The notes: generated by a model from the sequence alone, not told the origin. Positions 51,566 to 61,382 are shown, counted from the first letter of the stretch. The stretch is 64,000 nt of DNA from Acidimicrobiaceae bacterium (GCA_009837445.1 VXTM01000038.1:1920-65919); one strand, 5' to 3'. Program-made: numbers and translations.

Positions 51566-51625
51566 CCGCCGCGACGGGTCGCGCAAGGGGTCGGGCCACG
51601 CTCGGCTTGGGACCGGGCAGGCGGT

Positions 51626-53899
51626 CTACTGGCGGGCCATCTCGGCACGGGCTGTGTTGGCGTCGTCCTGTGCGGTCCGGGGCGCCAGGCGGATCTCGAC
51701 CTCGCGCAGGGTGCCGGTGAACGGGAACGGCCCCTGGTAGTGGTCCGACACCGCGGAGCCGTGGTCGCGGCCGATGCTGGCCCCGACCGCGGAGACGATC
51801 CCCATGAACACCGGCAGGTCGCGGCGGCCGCACCCGGCGCCGTCGATCTCGAGCTCCGCCGTCCCGGTAGTACGGCTGACCCGCTCAAGGCGCACCGACA
51901 GGGTGGAGTCGCCGACGGGAACCTCGGTGTCGGACTCCACAACGGTGTGGTCGCCGAAGGCGTTGTAGTCGACAACGAGCCGGCCGCCCTTGACGAACAG
52001 CGAGACTCCCGCGCTGGCCGTGCCGGTCGCCCAGATCACGCCCTCGTCGCCGGGGGCACAGTTCACCCGCGCATCCAGGTGGAACCTTCTACCGCCCGGA
52101 CCGGGGGCGGCCTGCACCGCGATGGGCGACATCGGCAGGCGGTACCGGTAGCGGCGGCTCGTGGGATGGGGCGAGCGGTCGTTGAGGCGGGGCCTGAACA
52201 TGCCGACGAAGCTGTCGTCGAGGGGCAGCACGCCGTTGCGCTCGGCCTCGCTCCACCACAGCTCGATGAGCTCGGCGAGCTTTCCGGGCTGCTGCTCGGC
52301 GAGGTCGTCGCATTCTGAGGCGTCCACCGACAAGTCGTACAGCTCCCACCGGTCGGCGTCGAAGTCGGTGCCGTGGATGTGGCGGCACACGGCCTTCCAG
52401 TGGCCGGCCACCAGCGCCCGCGAGCCGGCCATCTCGAAGTACTGCAGGTCGTTGGTGGCCGGGTGGGCGGCGTCGGCCATCACCGGCGCAAACGAGTGAC
52501 CGGTGACCGGCATCTGCTCGAAACCCTTGAGCACGTCGGGAGGGGTGATGCCCAGCAGCTCGTAGATCGTGGGCACGACATCGGAGACGTTGGTGAACTG
52601 GTGCCGCATCGTGCCGCGCTCCGCCGCCGCGATGCCCTCGGGCCAGTGAACGACGAGGGGCACGTGGACGCCACCCTCGTGGGTGTTCTGCTTGTACCAC
52701 TTGAACGGGCTGTTGCCGCACTGGGCCCAGCCCCACGGGTAGTTCACATAGCTGCGGGGACCGCCGATCTCGTGCAGCCGGGCGATCGCCTCCTCGGGAA
52801 CCTCCGGGATCCCGTTGAACCACTTCATCTCGTGCATGACCCCGAACGGTCCGCCCTCCTGGGAGGCCCCGTTGTCGGACAGCACCACGAGGATGGTGTT
52901 GTCGAGCTGGCCCAGGTGGTCGAGTCCGTCCACCAGCCGGCCGATCTGGTCGTCGGTGTGGTCGAGGAAGGCCGCGAAGGCCTCCTGGAGGCGGGCTGCG
53001 AAGCGCTGGTGGGTCTCGGGGAGCGTGTCCCACGGCTCCACCCCCGGGTTGCGGGGCGCCAGCCGGGTGCCCTCACCGATCACGCCGAGTTCCAGCTGGC
53101 GCCGGTACCAGCGCTCCCGCACGACGTCCCATCCCTCGTCGTAGCGTCCCCGGTACTTGGCCAGGTAACTGTCGGGCGATTGATGGGGGGCGTGGGTGGC
53201 GCCGAAGGGCAGGTAGGCGAAGAACGGCCGGTCGGGCCGCACCCCCTTGCTGTCGCTGATCATCAGCAGCAGCTGGTCGACGAGGTCCTCGCTGAGGTGG
53301 TAGCCGTCCTCGGGCCCGGCCGGGGGGTCGGCCCGGTGGTTGTCGATCACCAGCTCGGGATTGAACTGGTCGGTCTCGCCCTCGAGGAACCCGTAGAACC
53401 GGTCGAAACCGCGGCCCAGCGGCCACTGGTCGAACGGGCCGGCGGCTGAGCTGTCCTGCGTGTGACCCAGATGCCACTTGCCCGCGCAGAAGGTGGCGTA
53501 GCCGGTGGCGCTGAGCACCTCGGCGATGGTGCCCGCATGGTTGGAGACGTGGCCGAGCTGGTTCGGGAACCCGGTCCTGAAGTTGGCCAGCGTGCGCAGG
53601 CCGACGGCGTGCTGGGAGCGTCCGGTGACCAGCGCGGCGCGGGTGGGTGAGCACAGCGGCGTGACGTGGAAGTTGGTGAACTGGAGCCCGCCCGCGGCCA
53701 GCCGGTCGACGTTGGCGGTGTCGATGTCCGACCCGTAGCAGCCGAACTGGGCGAAGCCGGTGTCGTCGAGCAGGATGATCACCACGTTGGGTGCGTCCTC
53801 GCCCGGGTGCGGGGGCTCGGTGAAGCAGGGTTCGGACTCGGCGGCGGTCCGGCCGATGCGACCCCCGAACGTCGGGATCGGGATGCTCGGTTGGGTCAT
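51626..53899 (-). CDS. Arylsulfatase-type sulfatase
   Basis: 757-residue type I sulfatase resembling the long actinobacterial AtsA. The metal residues DD (45-46) and formylglycine site CSPTR (Cys83, matured by an FGE not seen here) are intact; GKWHLGH, PHQSPDSYLAKYRG-like and SDNGASQEGG blocks follow. The last 200 residues form a beta-sandwich tail. No signal peptide was found, so it may be cytoplasmic. It hydrolyses sulfate esters, substrate unknown. It overlaps the upstream aminotransferase by 4 bases (ATGA). Confidence 0.9.
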   Translation of the reverse strand: MTQPSIPIPTFGGRIGRTAAESEPCFTEPPHPGEDAPNVVIILLDDTGFAQFGCYGSDIDTANVDRLAAGGLQFTNFHVTPLCSPTRAALVTGRSQHAVGLRTLANFRTGFPNQLGHVSNHAGTIAEVLSATGYATFCAGKWHLGHTQDSSAAGPFDQWPLGRGFDRFYGFLEGETDQFNPELVIDNHRADPPAGPEDGYHLSEDLVDQLLLMISDSKGVRPDRPFFAYLPFGATHAPHQSPDSYLAKYRGRYDEGWDVVRERWYRRQLELGVIGEGTRLAPRNPGVEPWDTLPETHQRFAARLQEAFAAFLDHTDDQIGRLVDGLDHLGQLDNTILVVLSDNGASQEGGPFGVMHEMKWFNGIPEVPEEAIARLHEIGGPRSYVNYPWGWAQCGNSPFKWYKQNTHEGGVHVPLVVHWPEGIAAAERGTMRHQFTNVSDVVPTIYELLGITPPDVLKGFEQMPVTGHSFAPVMADAAHPATNDLQYFEMAGSRALVAGHWKAVCRHIHGTDFDADRWELYDLSVDASECDDLAEQQPGKLAELIELWWSEAERNGVLPLDDSFVGMFRPRLNDRSPHPTSRRYRYRLPMSPIAVQAAPGPGGRRFHLDARVNCAPGDEGVIWATGTASAGVSLFVKGGRLVVDYNAFGDHTVVESDTEVPVGDSTLSVRLERVSRTTGTAELEIDGAGCGRRDLPVFMGIVSAVGASIGRDHGSAVSDHYQGPFPFTGTLREVEIRLAPRTAQDDANTARAEMARQ

Positions 53900-55188
53900 G
53901 TGTTGGCGGCGGCCAGCGCGTCGACGATCGCGGCTGCACCCTCGTCGATCTCGGCCTCGGTCACGTTGAGCATCGGGGTGATCCGGATCACGTTGCCATA
54001 AAGGCCGCCCTTGCCGACGAGCAGGCCCCGCCGGCGGCACTCCTCGAGCACCTGGCCGGCCCGGGCCGCGTCGGGCTCGATCGAGCCGGGATGCACGAAC
54101 TCCATGGCCTGCATCAGTCCCCGACCCCGCAGCTCGGCCACGAAGTCGGCCCGCTCCACGGCGGGAGTCAAAGCGTCCACCAAGCGCCGTCCCATGGCCA
54201 GCGCATTGGCCTGGAGGTCGTCCTCCAGCACCCGCCGCAGCGTGGCCCGACCCGCGGCCGCCGACAGCGGGTTGCCACCGAAGGTGGAGAACTGCAGCGC
54301 GCCGACCGAGTCGAAGATCTCGGCCCGTCCCACCACGCCGGCCAGGGTGATGCCGTTGCCGACGCCCTTGGCGAAGGTGAGCATGTCGGGCACGATGCCG
54401 TGGGCCTCGTAGCCCCAGAAGTGGTCGCCGGTGCGGCCCCAGCCGGTCTGCACCTCATCGGAGATGAACAGGATCCCGTGGGACGACAGCACCTTTCCCA
54501 TGGCCCCGAAGAAGCCGCCGGGAGGCACCGCGAACCCGCCGACGCCCTGGATGGGCTCGGCGATCATGGCGGCTACGTCCCCGGAGGTGGTCATGTCGAT
54601 GAGCTGAACGAGGTCGTCGACGCAGGCCGTCGTGTAGGCGTCGTCGTCGAGGTGGCGGAACGGGCTCCGCAGCCGGTAGCCGCCCTGGACGAAGGTCACG
54701 TTGAGGCCGGTGAGGCTGGTGCTGGACCAGCTGCGGTGGGCGGTCACGGCCTGGGCCGAGAACGTGCGCCCGTGGTAGCTGTTGCGCATGGCCAGGATCT
54801 GGTTGGAGCCGCGGTACACGGTGGCCATGAGCAGGGCGGCGTCGTTGGCCTCGCTCCCCGAGGGGGTGAAGAACACCCGGGCGTCGTCGATGCCCGACAC
54901 CCGGGCCACGTCCTCGGCGAAGGCGATCATCGGCTCGCTCAGGTACAGCGTGGAGGTGTGCATCACCTTGGCCGCCTGCTCCTGCACGGCGGCCACCACG
55001 GTGGGCTCGGCGTGGCCGATCATGGTGGTGAGCACCCCGCCGAAGAAGTCCAGGTAGCGGCGGCCCTCGACGTCCCATACGTAGCTGCCCTGACCCCTGT
55101 CGATCGACACCGGCTCGTCATGGAGCAGGTGCAGGAAGCTGGGCAAGGCCGAGCCGTAGCGCTCAGCCAGTTCAGCGTTGTTGGTCAT
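53896..55188 (-). CDS. Class III PLP-dependent aminotransferase
   Basis: 430-residue fold-type I aminotransferase of the omega-amino acid/AGXT2 group: FFTPSGSEANDAALL, NSYHGRTFSAQAVTAH, SDEVQTGWGRTGDHFW and the PLP lysine in FAKGVGNG (Lys274). Members move the amino group of GABA, beta-alanine, taurine, or act as alanine:glyoxylate enzymes. Taurine or another aminosulfonate is possible given xsc in the same window, but xsc is 52 kb distant. ATG at 55188. Translationally coupled to the sulfatase downstream. Confidence 0.87.
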   Translation of the reverse strand: MTNNAELAERYGSALPSFLHLLHDEPVSIDRGQGSYVWDVEGRRYLDFFGGVLTTMIGHAEPTVVAAVQEQAAKVMHTSTLYLSEPMIAFAEDVARVSGIDDARVFFTPSGSEANDAALLMATVYRGSNQILAMRNSYHGRTFSAQAVTAHRSWSSTSLTGLNVTFVQGGYRLRSPFRHLDDDAYTTACVDDLVQLIDMTTSGDVAAMIAEPIQGVGGFAVPPGGFFGAMGKVLSSHGILFISDEVQTGWGRTGDHFWGYEAHGIVPDMLTFAKGVGNGITLAGVVGRAEIFDSVGALQFSTFGGNPLSAAAGRATLRRVLEDDLQANALAMGRRLVDALTPAVERADFVAELRGRGLMQAMEFVHPGSIEPDAARAGQVLEECRRRGLLVGKGGLYGNVIRITPMLNVTEAEIDEGAAAIVDALAAANT

Positions 55189-55367
55189 GGGCCAGATTAT
55201 GCCCGCACCAGGCCCGGCGCGTCGTGGGCACTGCCTGCCGAACCGGGCTGCAACAAATCGGTGCCATCGAACGTCGAAGCCCATGTATGGAATACTGCAT
55301 AGGACACAATCTCATACGGGTCATCAGAACAGTCTCCGATGCCCGCTGCTGGACGGGTTGCTGACCT

Positions 55368-58300
55368 ATGGCGACATCCATCCGCATCCTCACATGCCTG
55401 GTCGCCCTGGCGCTGTGCGCCTCCGCATCCAGTGACGTGGCGCGGGCGGCAACCCAAGAGCCCGAAGCAACCATCACGCCGGAGACACCCGAGTCCGGCG
55501 AGGCCGTGAACCCCGCGCTCGACGGGGGTGGCGTCATCTCCTCCTCCAACGGCACTCATACGTGCGGGCTGCGACCCGACCGAACTATCACATGCTGGGG
55601 CGCTAACGACCTCGGCGAGGCGGATCCCCCCGAGGGACGATTCGCGATGGTCTCGGCAGGCGATCTCCACACCTGCGGGTTGCGCGTCGATGGCACCCTC
55701 GAATGCTGGGGCGGGAACTTCGACGGAAGATCGGACGCACCCGGCGGGACCTTCATCGCCGTCAGCGCGGGCAGCGATCACACCTGCGGGCTGCGCACCG
55801 ACGGCACCATCGAGTGCTGGGGCTTGAACTACCACGGTCCCGACCCGCCCAACGCGCCCTTCTTCGCTGTCTCCGGGGGCGGCCGCCACACCTGCGGGCT
55901 GCGCACCGACAACACCGTCGAATGCTGGGGCTGGAACGACCACGGCCAGACTGACCCGCCCGACGGGCAGTTCACCGCCGTCAGCTCGGGCAGCGAGCAC
56001 ACCTGCGGGCTGCGCACCGACAACACCGTCGAATGCTGGGGCTGGAACAGCCTCGGTCAGGCTGACCCACCCACAGGCCGATTCATAGCTGTCAGCGCCC
56101 ACGTCGTCCACACCTGCGGGATTCGGGACGACAACGCCATCACCTGCTGGGGCCACAACTATGACGGCCGAACACACCGCATCGAGGGACCGTTCGTCGC
56201 CCTGACCGCCGGTCCCTGTGGTCTGCGGGTCGACGGGTCGATCATGTGTCAAGGACTGTCCGAAGACGACCTTCCCGTTGGACCCGGTGGCCAGTTCACC
56301 GCCCTCAGCGTCGGCGTCTTCCACACCTGCGGGCTGCGCACCGACAGCACCGTCGAATGCTGGAGCGACGAGCGGGCCAGCATCGACAGCCCGCCGGACG
56401 GTCAATTCACCTCGGTAACAGTCGGCCGGAGCCACGTCTGCGGCTTGCGACCCGACCAGGCGATCACTTGCTGGGGTTCGGACACTCGGGGCCAGTCCGA
56501 TGCGCCCCAAGGACGATTCACGGCCATTGTCGCGGGCGACGTCTACACCTGCGGGCTGCGCACGGACAACCGCGTCCAATGCTGGGGAGGCACCACCTAC
56601 GGCCCGATCGAATCTCCCGACGGACAATTCGACCAGATCGGTGCAGGCACCGACCATGCGTGCGGGGTGCGCGTCGACGGCACGGTCGCCTGCTGGGGCC
56701 ACGACTTCTACGGCCAGTCCAACCCGCCCGGCGGCCTGTTCGTAGAAGTCGCTGCGGGCGAGAGCCACTCATGCGGCCTGAGGATTGACAACACCGTCGA
56801 GTGCTGGGGCAAAGACAGCGCGGGCCGCATCGACGCACCCGAGGGAACGTTCGATGCCATCGAGGCGGGCTGGGCCCATACGTGCGGGATGCGGACCGAC
56901 GGCGCCGTCGAGTGCTGGGGCTGGAACGGCTACCGCCAAGCGGAGGCACCCGGTGGGCCATTCATCGCGGTCGCGCCCGGCAGCATCCACACTTGCGGAT
57001 TGCGGACCGACCACACCGTCGAGTGCTGGGGCAGAGCACTGCCCGACGGAGAGTTCGGGCCCGAGCCGCAATCCGAGCCCGAGCCTCAACCCGAACTACC
57101 GAGCCCCTTGAACCCTGCGGTGGACGGCGGCGGCTTCATCTCCGGCGGCGACCACTTCACCTGCGGGCTCCGCACGGACAGCACCGTCGAATGCTGGGGC
57201 AGCAACACACACGGGCAGACCGCCGTCCCGGACGGCGAGTTCACCGCGGTCACCGCTGGCAGCGTCCACGCCTGCGGACTGCGTGCCGACGGCACCGTTG
57301 CCTGCTGGGGAGGAAACGACAGGGGCCAAGCAAACCCGTCCGAAGGTCGGTACACCGCGGTGGCCGCCGGGGGCGACCACACCTGTGGGATAGGAACTGA
57401 CGGCACGGTCAGCTGCTGGGGATGGAACTACCACCGCCAAACAAACCCCCCGGACGGGCAGTTCGCCACCGTCACCGCCGGCCGAACCCACAACTGCGCG
57501 ATAGGAACCGACGGGACGGTCGCCTGCTGGGGATGGAACTACCACGGCCAAACAGACCCTCCGGACGGGCAGTTCATCACCGTCACCGCCGGCTCGTACC
57601 ACAACTGCGGACTGCGGATCAACGAGACCATTGTGTGCTGGGGCTCGAACTCCTACGGCGAAGTCGATGCGCCCGGAGGACGCTTCGCCGCCGTCGCGGC
57701 CGGCGAGCACGTCAGCTGCGGGCTGCGAACCGACAGCTCCATCGAATGCTGGGGATACATCCGCGACTTCGTCACTAGTTCTCCCGGCAGGGGATTCGTG
57801 GCGCTGACAGCCGGGGCATTTCACTACTGCGGGCTGCTGGCCGACGGAGCGATCCAATGCTGGGACGGCTTCGACTACGGACAGGCCGACCCGCCGACCG
57901 GAGAGTTCACCGCCGTCTCAGCTGGCACCTACCACAGCTGCGGGCTGCGAACCGACGGCACCGTCGAATGCTGGGGAGGTCGCGACAAGGCCATGACCGC
58001 GCCTCCGGACGGTCAATTCACCACTGTGTCCGCCTACCACGGCTTCAGTTGCGGGCTGCGAACGGACGGCACCGTCGAATGCTGGGGCAGCAACGTGTTC
58101 GAACAGAGTGCTGCTCCCGATGGGCAGTTCGCCGACGTTTCTACCGGCTGGCTCGATACGTGCGGGCTCAAGACCGACAACACCATCGAATGCTGGAGCA
58201 CCTATAGCGGCCGCGAGATCGATTCGCCCCGCGGGCACTTCACCGCCGTCGCAACCGGCTCGGGTCACTCATGTGCGCTCAGGACGGACAGGACCATCGC

Positions 58301-58700
58301 GTGCTGGGGAAGCGACAGCCACGGACAGGCCGACCCGCCCGGCGGGAGGTTCATCGCCGTCACCTCTGGCTCCCTGCACTCCTGCGGACTGCGCGCCAAC
58401 TACAACTACAAGGTCACATGCTGGGGCTACCGCTGGGGGCAGCTCGATCCGCCGAGGTGGCAGTTCCGAGCCATCACCGCGGGCGATCTACACACCTGCG
58501 GACTGAGACTCGCCGGTACCGTCGCATGCTGGGGCACGAATGACGCCAGCCAGATCGAGCCCCCATACGGGAAGTTCACCGCTATCGAAGCCGGCCGGTA
58601 TCACACCTGTGGACTGAGGCCCGACAACACCGTCGAATGCTGGGGCGTTCCCAAGCCCAGTGGCAGATTCGGTCCCGAAACTACGCAGGCGGGCTCATAG
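55368..58700 (+). CDS. Secreted 28-repeat RCC1-like propeller protein
   Basis: 1110-residue exported protein: signal peptide (LVALALCASASSDVARA, cleavage about residue 27) then a Pro/Glu-rich linker. It has 28 repeats of about 37 residues of the type H-T-CGLRTDGTVECWG-x10-GQFTAVSAGS, each with a Cys pair spaced about nine residues apart. They fall into two blocks of 14, each opened by NPA-DGGG and closed by G-FGPE; a PEPQ linker separates them. Seven repeats per propeller would give four seven-bladed domains with paired cysteines stabilising strands. No LPXTG or C-terminal membrane anchor is seen, so it is probably secreted. Binding partner unknown. Confidence 0.8.
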   Translation: MATSIRILTCLVALALCASASSDVARAATQEPEATITPETPESGEAVNPALDGGGVISSSNGTHTCGLRPDRTITCWGANDLGEADPPEGRFAMVSAGDLHTCGLRVDGTLECWGGNFDGRSDAPGGTFIAVSAGSDHTCGLRTDGTIECWGLNYHGPDPPNAPFFAVSGGGRHTCGLRTDNTVECWGWNDHGQTDPPDGQFTAVSSGSEHTCGLRTDNTVECWGWNSLGQADPPTGRFIAVSAHVVHTCGIRDDNAITCWGHNYDGRTHRIEGPFVALTAGPCGLRVDGSIMCQGLSEDDLPVGPGGQFTALSVGVFHTCGLRTDSTVECWSDERASIDSPPDGQFTSVTVGRSHVCGLRPDQAITCWGSDTRGQSDAPQGRFTAIVAGDVYTCGLRTDNRVQCWGGTTYGPIESPDGQFDQIGAGTDHACGVRVDGTVACWGHDFYGQSNPPGGLFVEVAAGESHSCGLRIDNTVECWGKDSAGRIDAPEGTFDAIEAGWAHTCGMRTDGAVECWGWNGYRQAEAPGGPFIAVAPGSIHTCGLRTDHTVECWGRALPDGEFGPEPQSEPEPQPELPSPLNPAVDGGGFISGGDHFTCGLRTDSTVECWGSNTHGQTAVPDGEFTAVTAGSVHACGLRADGTVACWGGNDRGQANPSEGRYTAVAAGGDHTCGIGTDGTVSCWGWNYHRQTNPPDGQFATVTAGRTHNCAIGTDGTVACWGWNYHGQTDPPDGQFITVTAGSYHNCGLRINETIVCWGSNSYGEVDAPGGRFAAVAAGEHVSCGLRTDSSIECWGYIRDFVTSSPGRGFVALTAGAFHYCGLLADGAIQCWDGFDYGQADPPTGEFTAVSAGTYHSCGLRTDGTVECWGGRDKAMTAPPDGQFTTVSAYHGFSCGLRTDGTVECWGSNVFEQSAAPDGQFADVSTGWLDTCGLKTDNTIECWSTYSGREIDSPRGHFTAVATGSGHSCALRTDRTIACWGSDSHGQADPPGGRFIAVTSGSLHSCGLRANYNYKVTCWGYRWGQLDPPRWQFRAITAGDLHTCGLRLAGTVACWGTNDASQIEPPYGKFTAIEAGRYHTCGLRPDNTVECWGVPKPSGRFGPETTQAGS
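55557..58646 (+). repeat. Tandem RCC1-type coding repeats (about 111 bp period)
   Basis: In-frame repeat array inside the RCC1-like gene, 28 units of about 111 bases in two blocks of 14, separated by about 100 bases of Pro/Glu-coding sequence. Units differ in the variable 10-residue stretch after ECWG and in a few conserved positions; units 3 and 4 of the second block are nearly identical. Because the antisense strand of this array stays open, long Val/Ala/Pro reverse-strand frames appear but are shadows. Confidence 0.8.
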
Positions 58701-58739
58701 CCTCGGCCCCGACCGGAGCCGACCGGTCGGCCCGCTCCG

Positions 58740-60140
58740 TCAGTCGTTGCGGATCTTGCGGGCGAGAGCGACCGCCGCCCTGGCTTCGCGGTTGGTGCGG
58801 TACTCGTACATGTCGGCGCCGGCCATGAGCCAGCGGCTGCCGCGCACCCCAAGCCAACGGAAGGGCTCCGGTTCCCAGCGCCGGTGCCGGACGCCGACCC
58901 ACGGCAGGCCGACCCGCTCGGAGTCGGCGCCGCAGATCAGGTCGGCCAGGGTGCGCCCAGCCAGGTTCGACGGCGCCACCCCCTCCCCCACGTAGCCCCC
59001 CGCACCGGCGGTGCCCGCGGCCCGGTCAAAGTGCACGAAGGGGGTCCAGTTGCGAGGTACGGCGAGCACACCGCCCCAGCGGTGGGTGATCTGCGCCTTC
59101 GACAGCGCGGGGAACAGGTCCACCAGGGTGCGGTGGATCCGCTCGTGGGAACGATGGTGTTGCTCGATTGAGGGGCTGATCCGCGATCCGTACAGGTAGG
59201 GGACTCCCCGGCCGCCGAAGGCGATCCGGTCGTCGGCGGTGCGCTGCCCGTAGATCACCATGTAGCGGTCGTCGGCGAACGTGGGCCGGTCGGCCAGGCC
59301 GATCTCGTCGAACACCGACCGCGGCAGCTGCTCGGTGCCGATCATGAGCGAGTAGATGGGCAGTAGCTGCCGTTTCCGGCCCCGCAGGTCGCGGGTGTAT
59401 GCCTCGGTGGCCCGCACCACCACGTCGGCCCGCACCGTGCCCCGGTCGGTCAGCAGCCGTCCGGACTCGATGGCCACCGCGGCGGTCTGCTCGTGGATCT
59501 TCGCGCCGTGGCGCTCCACTGCCTCGGCCAGGCCCCTCACCAGCCGGGCGGGATCGACCGCCGCACACGGGGCGTAGAAGATCCCGCTGAGCACGCCGGT
59601 GGCTCGGCCGTACTCGCGGGCCTCCTCGGCGCTGAGCAGCCGGATCTCGTCGGTGTTGAGGCCCAGCTCGTGCTCGTGGGCGACCTGGGCGGCTTGGCGT
59701 GCCGCCTGAGGGGCGTTGCGGGCCCAGCGGATGACGCCTCCCTTGTGGTAGCCGCATTCGATCCCTTCGGCCGCGGTCACCCGGCCGATCTCGTCGACGC
59801 TGTCGAAGATGGCCCTGGCCAGGCGCAAGGAGGCGGGCAGGTCGGCGAGCGCCGCGTACTTCTGGATGCCCGCGGCCAGTTCGCCGATGGCCCAGCCCCC
59901 GTTGCGGCCCGAGGCCCCGAACCCGCAGATGTCGCGCTCGATCACGGTGACCCGCAGTGTCGGGTCGAGCTGTCGCAGGTAGTAGGCGGTCCACAGTCCG
60001 GTGAACCCGCCGCCCACGATGGCCACATCGGTGTCGGTGTCGCCTTCCAGCGCCGGCCTGGGCCCAAGCGACCCGGGATACGTGTCGAGCCACATCGACC
60101 GGGCGCGGTATCGGGCGTCGGAGGCCTGGCCGGGGGGCAT
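58740..60140 (-). CDS. FAD-dependent amine/amino acid oxidoreductase (DadA/PuuB-like)
   Basis: 466-residue DAO-superfamily enzyme: SMWLDTYPGS, the GGGFTGLWTAYYLRQLDP dinucleotide-binding motif (about residues 35-52), GFGASGRNGGWA and a C-terminal VGEGVAPSNLAGRTLADLI region. Relatives include gamma-glutamylputrescine oxidase and glycine or sarcosine oxidases. Start ATG at 60140 chosen from similarity around ARYRARSMWLDT; the longer frame runs through the family A hairpin. Substrate unknown. Confidence 0.85.
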   Translation of the reverse strand: MPPGQASDARYRARSMWLDTYPGSLGPRPALEGDTDTDVAIVGGGFTGLWTAYYLRQLDPTLRVTVIERDICGFGASGRNGGWAIGELAAGIQKYAALADLPASLRLARAIFDSVDEIGRVTAAEGIECGYHKGGVIRWARNAPQAARQAAQVAHEHELGLNTDEIRLLSAEEAREYGRATGVLSGIFYAPCAAVDPARLVRGLAEAVERHGAKIHEQTAAVAIESGRLLTDRGTVRADVVVRATEAYTRDLRGRKRQLLPIYSLMIGTEQLPRSVFDEIGLADRPTFADDRYMVIYGQRTADDRIAFGGRGVPYLYGSRISPSIEQHHRSHERIHRTLVDLFPALSKAQITHRWGGVLAVPRNWTPFVHFDRAAGTAGAGGYVGEGVAPSNLAGRTLADLICGADSERVGLPWVGVRHRRWEPEPFRWLGVRGSRWLMAGADMYEYRTNREARAAVALARKIRND

Positions 60141-60170
60141 CCCGGTACTGTACGCCCGCCACGGTGCCGA

Positions 60171-60218
60171 GAACTGGCAGCAATATGCACGCCATCCGTG
60201 CACAGCGCTGCCAATCCC
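60171..60218. repeat. Hairpin repeat family A, copy 4
   Basis: Outer TGGCAGC (60175-60181) / GCTGCCA (60207-60213) and perfect inner TGCACG/CGTGCA stems, as in copies 1 and 2. Unlike copies 1-3 it lies between divergent genes, immediately upstream of both starts, so the family is not simply a transcript terminator. Confidence 0.78.
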
Positions 60219-60250
60219 AGCTAGGCGGCCACCGGGAGTAGCCTGCGGGT

Positions 60251-61366
60251 ATGCGACGGCCGCCGATCAGGCACCTTGATCTGGCTGGATCGCCCGCGGC
60301 CATGGGTGACGCCCACGGGCGGGCCCACGCGGAGGAGATCCGCCGCTACGCCCACGAGCGCGTGACCCTCGTGGCCCAGGGATTGTGGAGCGGCGGGCCG
60401 CTGGAGCGGGGCGCGGTGCTGGAGCTGGCCGACGCCTGCCTGCCCGCCCAGGAGGCCTTCTCGCCCAGCCTGCACGCCGAGATGCTGGCCATGGCGGACG
60501 CGGCCGGCATCACCCCGGCCGAGGCAGTGGTGGTGGGCGGCTTCACCGACTTCGTGGACACGGTTCGGGCCGTCTCGGACGGCACCCACCCACCGGAGAC
60601 GGTCGAGGACGACTGCACCGCCTTCGTGGTGCCGGACAGCCGGGCCGAGGGAGCCGGCTTCGTGGGCCAGACGTGGGACATGCACGACGCCGCCACCGAC
60701 CATGTGGTGCTGGCCCGCCTGCGCCCCGACACCGGTCCCGACGCGCTGGTGTTCACCACCGTCGGGTGCCTGGGACAGATCGGCATGAACTCCGCCGGGG
60801 TCTGCGTGGGCATCAACAACCTCACCGGCAACGACGGCCGCCTCGGGGTGATGTGGCCCACCGTCATCCGCGAGATGCTGGCCCAGGCCACCGCGGCCGA
60901 AGCGCTGGACGTGCTGCTGCGAGCCGACCTGGCCGGCGCCCACAACTATCTGATCCTCGACGCCGAGGGGCGGGGGTTCAACGTCGAGGCCATGCCGTCG
61001 GCACGGCCGGTCGAGGTTCTGGCCGGTGAGCCGCTGGCGCACACCAACCACGTGACCCACCCCGCGGCCGAGCCCTTCGAGGGCGAGAGGGACGCCGAGG
61101 TCATGGCCAACTCGCGCCTTCGCCTGGAACTGGCCGACGCCCTGCTGTCCGATACGGGCCAGCCGATCGACGCCGAGCGGCTCATGGAGCTCACCCGGGA
61201 GCCCACCGCCATCTGCCGCTGGCCCGACGCCAAGTACCGGGTGGAGTCGAGCGGTGCCGTGATCATGCGGCCCCGCACCGGCGACCTCTGGGCGTGCTGG
61301 GGCCAACCCGCCGACAACGACTACCAGCACTTCTCGTTGACACCCGCCGCGGCCCGGGGCGCCTGA
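60251..61366 (+). CDS. C45-family peptidase / acyl-CoA:6-aminopenicillanate acyltransferase-like protein
   Basis: 371-residue Ntn-hydrolase-like protein related to penicillin acyltransferase (C45). The likely autocatalytic cysteine is in EDDCTAFVV (Cys about 119), with WDMHD and GQIGMNSAGVCVGINNL as family blocks. Members cleave or transfer acyl groups on amides. An Ntn precursor would be processed before this Cys. Divergent from the FAD oxidase; followed by a GNAT gene after 16 bases. Substrate unknown. Confidence 0.78.
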   Translation: MRRPPIRHLDLAGSPAAMGDAHGRAHAEEIRRYAHERVTLVAQGLWSGGPLERGAVLELADACLPAQEAFSPSLHAEMLAMADAAGITPAEAVVVGGFTDFVDTVRAVSDGTHPPETVEDDCTAFVVPDSRAEGAGFVGQTWDMHDAATDHVVLARLRPDTGPDALVFTTVGCLGQIGMNSAGVCVGINNLTGNDGRLGVMWPTVIREMLAQATAAEALDVLLRADLAGAHNYLILDAEGRGFNVEAMPSARPVEVLAGEPLAHTNHVTHPAAEPFEGERDAEVMANSRLRLELADALLSDTGQPIDAERLMELTREPTAICRWPDAKYRVESSGAVIMRPRTGDLWACWGQPADNDYQHFSLTPAAARGA

Positions 61367-61382
61367 GCCAGAACCGACGGCC

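Noticed and set aside
55197-56768. 523-residue reverse-strand frame rich in APAFDGVVGAQPAGV
   Set aside because: It is the antisense of the RCC1-like repeats; the forward frame has a signal peptide and proper repeats, and the reverse has no family match.
55557-58646. CRISPR-like regular repeats
   Set aside because: Period about 111 bases, in frame, encoding RCC1-like protein repeats; no short spacers or cas genes.
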